Source: Desulfurobacteriaceae bacterium
GTDB taxonomy: Bacteria; Aquificota; Aquificia; Desulfurobacteriales; Desulfurobacteriaceae
Assembly: GCA_027064485.1 (NCBI GenBank)
Contig: JAMOPR010000205.1
Span: 1-9,791, forward strand
Reading direction: 5' to 3'
Length of the DNA: 9,791 nucleotides
The position numbers and the translations under genes were made by a program. The notes below the pieces were generated by a model that saw only the letters and a program-made list of their open reading frames with translations, made no database searches and was not told the origin of the DNA. Below are positions 6,646 through 9,791 of the stretch, piece after piece (the stretch's first letter is position 1; each line of letters begins with the position of its first letter).

Positions 6646-7579
6646 ACTGAGTCCAGAGGATTTTTACACCATAGTTGGACATCACGAGGAAAATCTTAAA
6701 AAGATAGCCAAAATTCTTAACATTAACGTAGGTTCGCGCGGAAACGAGATAATGATAGAAGGCAGTGCCGAGGGGGAGGAAAAAGCAAAGGAATTTTTCA
6801 AAGGGCTGGAAACGCTGATAAGGTCTGGTCACAAAATTACAAAAAGCGATATGGACATGTATATTACCCAGCTTTCAAGTAGAGGAAAAGTGGAAATAGA
6901 TACAGATAAAGAAATAGTGAAAACATTTAGAGGTAAAAAAATCCTCCCCAAAACTCCCACTCAAAAGAGATACGTTCAGGCAATAGAGAAGAACGATATT
7001 GTCTTCGGCGTAGGACCGGCAGGAACGGGAAAAACCTATCTTGCAGTTGCCGTTGCGGTGTCTTACTTCAGGAAAGGGAAGGTAAACAGGCTTATTCTTA
7101 CGAGACCCGCGGTGGAAGCCGGTGAAAAGTTGGGATTTTTGCCAGGAACGCTTCAGGAAAAGATAGACCCATACCTTAAACCCCTTTACGATGCTCTTTT
7201 TGAAATGATGGAGCCAGAAAAGGTAAACGCTCTTCTTGAAAGGAACGTTTTTGAAATAGCGCCTCTTGCCTACATGCGGGGAAGAACGCTGAACGATGCT
7301 TTCATAATTCTTGATGAAGCTCAAAATACAACGAGAGAGCAGATGAAAATGTTTTTAACGAGGTTGGGGTTCGGTTCAAAGGTAGTGATAACCGGCGACG
7401 TTACTCAGATAGACCTTCCTTCAAAAGAGCGTTCGGGACTGGTAGAAGCGTTGAAGATATTGAGAGGCATAGATGGAATAGAAATTGTAGAATTTACAAG
7501 GCAGGACGTAGTTAGACACAGACTCGTTCAGGAGATAATAAGGGCTTATGAAGAACATGAAGCAAGAACAGAAGGATAG
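6626..7579 (+). CDS. phoH: PhoH/YbeZ family ATPase
   Basis: This 317-residue protein has the normal length for the family. Residues 1-85 form the KH-like RNA-binding domain typical of PhoH/YbeZ. The P-loop ATPase domain has Walker A GPAGTGKT (130-137), the diagnostic AGEKLGFLPGT and QEKIDPYLKPLYDAL stretches (165-191), Walker B FIILDEAQN (226-234, with Asp230 and Glu231) and VITGDVTQIDLP (254-265). A conserved RHRLV occurs near 297-301. YbeZ proteins act with the rRNA-processing nuclease YbeY and are linked to ribosome maturation and heat stress; the helicase-like core suggests RNA remodelling, though the reaction is not settled. The TTG start overlaps the channel gene by 20 bp, and the 3' end overlaps the 7TM-HD gene by 32 bp, so translation is probably coupled. 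PhoH next to 7TM-HD is a common gene order. No ybeY is present here. Confidence 0.95.
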   Translation: MIKVILELSPEDFYTIVGHHEENLKKIAKILNINVGSRGNEIMIEGSAEGEEKAKEFFKGLETLIRSGHKITKSDMDMYITQLSSRGKVEIDTDKEIVKTFRGKKILPKTPTQKRYVQAIEKNDIVFGVGPAGTGKTYLAVAVAVSYFRKGKVNRLILTRPAVEAGEKLGFLPGTLQEKIDPYLKPLYDALFEMMEPEKVNALLERNVFEIAPLAYMRGRTLNDAFIILDEAQNTTREQMKMFLTRLGFGSKVVITGDVTQIDLPSKERSGLVEALKILRGIDGIEIVEFTRQDVVRHRLVQEIIRAYEEHEARTEG

Positions 7580-9596
7580 GTATCAAATATACGGTTTTAT
7601 CCTGCTGGCGGCAGTAGTTGTAACTATTATTATGTTGCCTTTCAGCATTGTTAACGTTCCCTCGTTAAAACCTGGGCAGGTAAGTCCTACAAACATTCGT
7701 TCTCCTTATACCTTAAAAATTAAAGATATTAAGGCAACTCAGAAATTAAAAGAGGAGAGTAAACGAAAAGTTCTACCTGTATTAAAGTATGTTTCGATTG
7801 AAAATCAGGTGATTAAAAACGTTGAAGACATCGGTAATTTTACGGACAATGAAAAGAAATATCTTAAGGAAATTTTAAAACTTTACTACAGGCGGGGAAT
7901 TGTTGACCAAATACCTGAAGGTTACAGCAAAGTAAAAGTATTGACGAAAAACGGTGAGAAAGTTGAGGATGCAGCCAAGTTTATAAGGTTAAATCATGTT
8001 AGAAACTACCTCAAACAGGATTTGTCACAGTTTGTAGGTGAGAAAAGAGCGGGAGAAATAGCTGAGAAGATAGAAAAGTTAGTAAAGCCCAACTACGTTT
8101 ACCAGAAAGAACTGACGGAAACCCTTTGGTCTGAAGCAGAGAGTAAAGTTAAGCCTGTTTACATAACCTTGAAAAAGGGAGAAGTTGTAGTTAGAAAGGG
8201 GGAAAGGGTTACTCCCGAAGTGGCAGCAAAGATTAAGCTTATAAGGGAGGAAAAGGAGAAGGGTAGAGGAATAAACAAGTATCTGGCTTTAGGAGTTTTG
8301 TCTCTCATACTGTTCTATCTAATTGTTAAACTGTATAAAGTGGTTAATCCTTCGGCTTTTAACGTTAAAAATGTTCTTTTCTCTTTTTTTGTTGTAACTT
8401 TGGACATATTTCTCATAAGGGTGTTTACCTATCTGGCAAAGCTGATAGTGGAAAGTCTAAATCTGCCGTTGAACGAACATTTGCTTTACGTTCCCATTGT
8501 TACTTCTACAATTTTTGCTTCTATGTTTATTACCAAAAAAGTGGCGTTAATTCATATTTTCCCGGTTTCTATACTTCCATCTTTTCTCTTGCCCAAGCCT
8601 GAGCTTTTTATCGTTCCAATGGCGATTGGGGGGATTTTTTCCTGCTTTGATTCGCGAAGGTATAGAAGCAGAGAGATGATATACAAGAGCGCCTTTACTA
8701 TGGGATTTTTCCTCTCCTTGCTTCAGGAGATGCTTCTTGTTTACTATTACGGTTTAACTTTTAAGCCGGAAAACGTTGCTTTTCCTATTCTTTCCATGAT
8801 AGGAGCGGGAATTGCAGCTGTAGTAGTTAACGGTTTAAGCCCTCTGCTTATTAACATCTTTAAGTTTACAACCGATATGGTTTATATGGAACTTATTAAC
8901 CTTAACCACCCACTTTTAAGGAAGTTGGTTTTAAAGGCTCCCGGAACTTACAGTCATTCCGTTATGGTTGCGACCCTTGCTGAGGCTGCAGCAGAAACGA
9001 TTGGTGCTAATGCCCTTTTGGCGAAAGCTGGGGGCTTGTTTCACGATATAGGGAAACTTAAAAATCCTCAAGCTTTCATAGAGAATCAAACGAACGGCAT
9101 CAATATTCACGACAAATTACCGCCCGAAAAGAGTGCTGCGATACTGCGTTCCCACGTTGAGTATGGAGAGGAATTGGGGAGAAAGTATAACCTGCCTGAG
9201 AAAGTTATAGATATCATAAAGCAGCACCACGGGACGAAGCTGATGAAGTATTTTTATCATAAAGCTAAAGAGTTATACGGTGATAAGGTTGATGAGAAAA
9301 AATTCAGATATCCAGGACCCAAACCTCAGTTTAAGGAAGCAGGAATCGTTCTTTTGGCTGATACCGTTGAAGCTGCGGTTAGGTCTATGAAGGATAAAGA
9401 TTTCGATTTGGATGAAGTTATACATAAGCTCATAATGGATGAAATTGAAGATGGGCAGTTAACCCAGAGCGGTCTCTCTTTAAGGGATATAGCTTTGATT
9501 GAAAAGGTTTTCAAAAAGGTTCTTTCTGGGATATACCACAACAGGATTGAGTATCCGGAAGAGGAAAACGGAGGGAAGAATGGAAGAAGTGGGTAA
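7548..9596 (+). CDS. pgpH: 7TM-HD membrane phosphodiesterase, PgpH/YqfF type (predicted c-di-AMP hydrolase)
   Basis: This 682-residue protein has the standard 7TM-HD plan: a short N-terminus, one signal-anchor helix (14-35), an extracytoplasmic 7TMR-HDED domain (about 36-240) ending in the typical VVRKGERVTPE, about seven helices (242-455), and a cytoplasmic HD domain (about 455-640). HD metal and catalytic residues are complete: His470 (in PGTYSHS), His499-Asp500 (FHDIGKL), His536, His560-His561 (KQHHG) and Asp605 (LADTVEA). The PGTY-H opening and FHDIGK are hallmarks of the group that includes Listeria PgpH, which hydrolyses c-di-AMP to pApA. That substrate is inferred from the family. ATG 7548 overlaps phoH by 32 bp; a second ATG at 7557 is nearly as plausible because no strong ribosome binding site favours either (AAGGG at 7540-7544 is close to the first). 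The DUF2905 gene starts before its stop. Confidence 0.94.
   Translation: MKNMKQEQKDRYQIYGFILLAAVVVTIIMLPFSIVNVPSLKPGQVSPTNIRSPYTLKIKDIKATQKLKEESKRKVLPVLKYVSIENQVIKNVEDIGNFTDNEKKYLKEILKLYYRRGIVDQIPEGYSKVKVLTKNGEKVEDAAKFIRLNHVRNYLKQDLSQFVGEKRAGEIAEKIEKLVKPNYVYQKELTETLWSEAESKVKPVYITLKKGEVVVRKGERVTPEVAAKIKLIREEKEKGRGINKYLALGVLSLILFYLIVKLYKVVNPSAFNVKNVLFSFFVVTLDIFLIRVFTYLAKLIVESLNLPLNEHLLYVPIVTSTIFASMFITKKVALIHIFPVSILPSFLLPKPELFIVPMAIGGIFSCFDSRRYRSREMIYKSAFTMGFFLSLLQEMLLVYYYGLTFKPENVAFPILSMIGAGIAAVVVNGLSPLLINIFKFTTDMVYMELINLNHPLLRKLVLKAPGTYSHSVMVATLAEAAAETIGANALLAKAGGLFHDIGKLKNPQAFIENQTNGINIHDKLPPEKSAAILRSHVEYGEELGRKYNLPEKVIDIIKQHHGTKLMKYFYHKAKELYGDKVDEKKFRYPGPKPQFKEAGIVLLADTVEAAVRSMKDKDFDLDEVIHKLIMDEIEDGQLTQSGLSLRDIALIEKVFKKVLSGIYHNRIEYPEEENGGKNGRSG
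9570..9575 (+). promoter_or_regulatory. Ribosome binding site of the DUF2905 gene
   Basis: GGAGGG lies 4 bases before ATG 9580, inside the end of the 7TM-HD gene. It selects this ATG over the in-frame ATG at 9598, which is 22 bases away. Confidence 0.65.
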
Positions 9597-9791
9597 GATG
9601 TTGGTGTATGGGGGGATTTTTCTCATAGTTGTGGGACTTCTTATTATTGGGCTTTCAAAGGCAGGTGGTGGATTTCCCATTGGAAGGTTACCCGGAGATA
9701 TATACATAAAGAAGGATAATTTTGTCTTTTATTTTCCCATTGGAACGAGCCTGTTGATTAGTTTTCTTCTGTCGGCTATTTCTTTCCTATT
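9580..9791 (+). CDS. DUF2905 family small membrane protein (cut by the window end)
   Basis: Seventy codons are visible and the frame is still open at the right edge. Two hydrophobic helices (about 7-23 and 54-70) flank the conserved centre IGRLPGDIYIKKDNF followed by FYFPIGTS, which is the DUF2905 signature. Family members are usually about 65-75 residues, so only a few codons should be missing. The function of DUF2905 is unknown to me; it is a predicted inner-membrane protein. The gene overlaps the 7TM-HD gene by 17 bp and so belongs to the same transcript. In many genomes ybeY occupies this slot after phoH and the 7TM-HD gene. Confidence 0.9.
   Translation, partial: MEEVGKMLVYGGIFLIVVGLLIIGLSKAGGGFPIGRLPGDIYIKKDNFVFYFPIGTSLLISFLLSAISFL

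Larger units (their letters stand above)
607..9791 (+). other. Single compact operon of seven genes (continues right)
   Basis: All seven genes point the same way. The junctions in order are a 14-bp gap, an exact stop-start contact, and overlaps of 11, 20, 32 and 17 bp. No hairpin with a T-run and no convincing internal promoter was seen at the junctions. The only promoter-like sequence found is the palindromic element at 563-574. Co-transcription is inferred from spacing alone; a promoter hidden inside a coding region cannot be excluded. Confidence 0.7.

Noticed and set aside
6875..7324. A 149-codon minus-strand frame within phoH
   Set aside because: It is a shadow of the conserved PhoH ATPase region, and its product shows no domain.
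1..9791. A mobile element, prophage or defence island
   Set aside because: No transposase, integrase, tRNA, long terminal repeats or toxin/nuclease cassette was found. Rad50 alone is not evidence of a defence system, and the gene set is core-genome in character.

Overview
The window looks like chromosomal DNA from a thermophilic, moderately AT-rich bacterium, most likely an Aquificota relative (Desulfurobacterium, Thermovibrio or Hydrogenothermus type). The main reason is that the transporter at 607-2115 follows Aquifex aeolicus LeuT almost motif for motif along its whole length, judged from memory of that protein. The Lys/Glu-rich proteins, dense gene packing and archaeal-looking Rad50 agree with this. 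The genus is an inference.

Layout. Positions 1-534 (minus strand) hold the N-terminal 178 codons of a COG0731-type radical SAM protein that runs off the left edge. A 72-bp divergent intergenic region (535-606) follows. At its centre is a perfect 12-bp palindrome containing a TATAAT box on each strand, which probably serves as a shared or bidirectional -10 element. Everything from 607 to the right edge is on the plus strand and reads as one tightly packed operon: leuT-like sodium:amino acid symporter; a 52-codon single-pass membrane protein; Rad50/SbcC ATPase; MscS-family channel; PhoH ATPase; 7TM-HD phosphodiesterase (PgpH type); and the start of a DUF2905 membrane protein. Successive junctions are a 14-bp gap, a 0-bp gap (stop directly followed by start), then overlaps of 11, 32-bp class and similar size (11, 20, 32 and 17 bp in order). 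No terminator is visible inside the block and no stretch over 300 bp lacks a gene.

How the genes may work together. The small membrane protein is probably an accessory subunit of the LeuT-like symporter, comparable to MetS of the MetP/MetS transporters. PhoH followed by 7TM-HD is a widespread order, usually with ybeY next; here a DUF2905 gene takes that place. The MscS-type channel, the amino acid symporter and a predicted c-di-AMP hydrolase all touch osmotic balance, while Rad50 and PhoH deal with DNA ends and RNA. A shared stress theme is possible but unproven, and the block may simply be housekeeping genes packed together. I see no mobile element, CRISPR array, RNA gene or obvious defence island. 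The points most worth checking are the transporter/small-protein pair and the palindromic divergent promoter.
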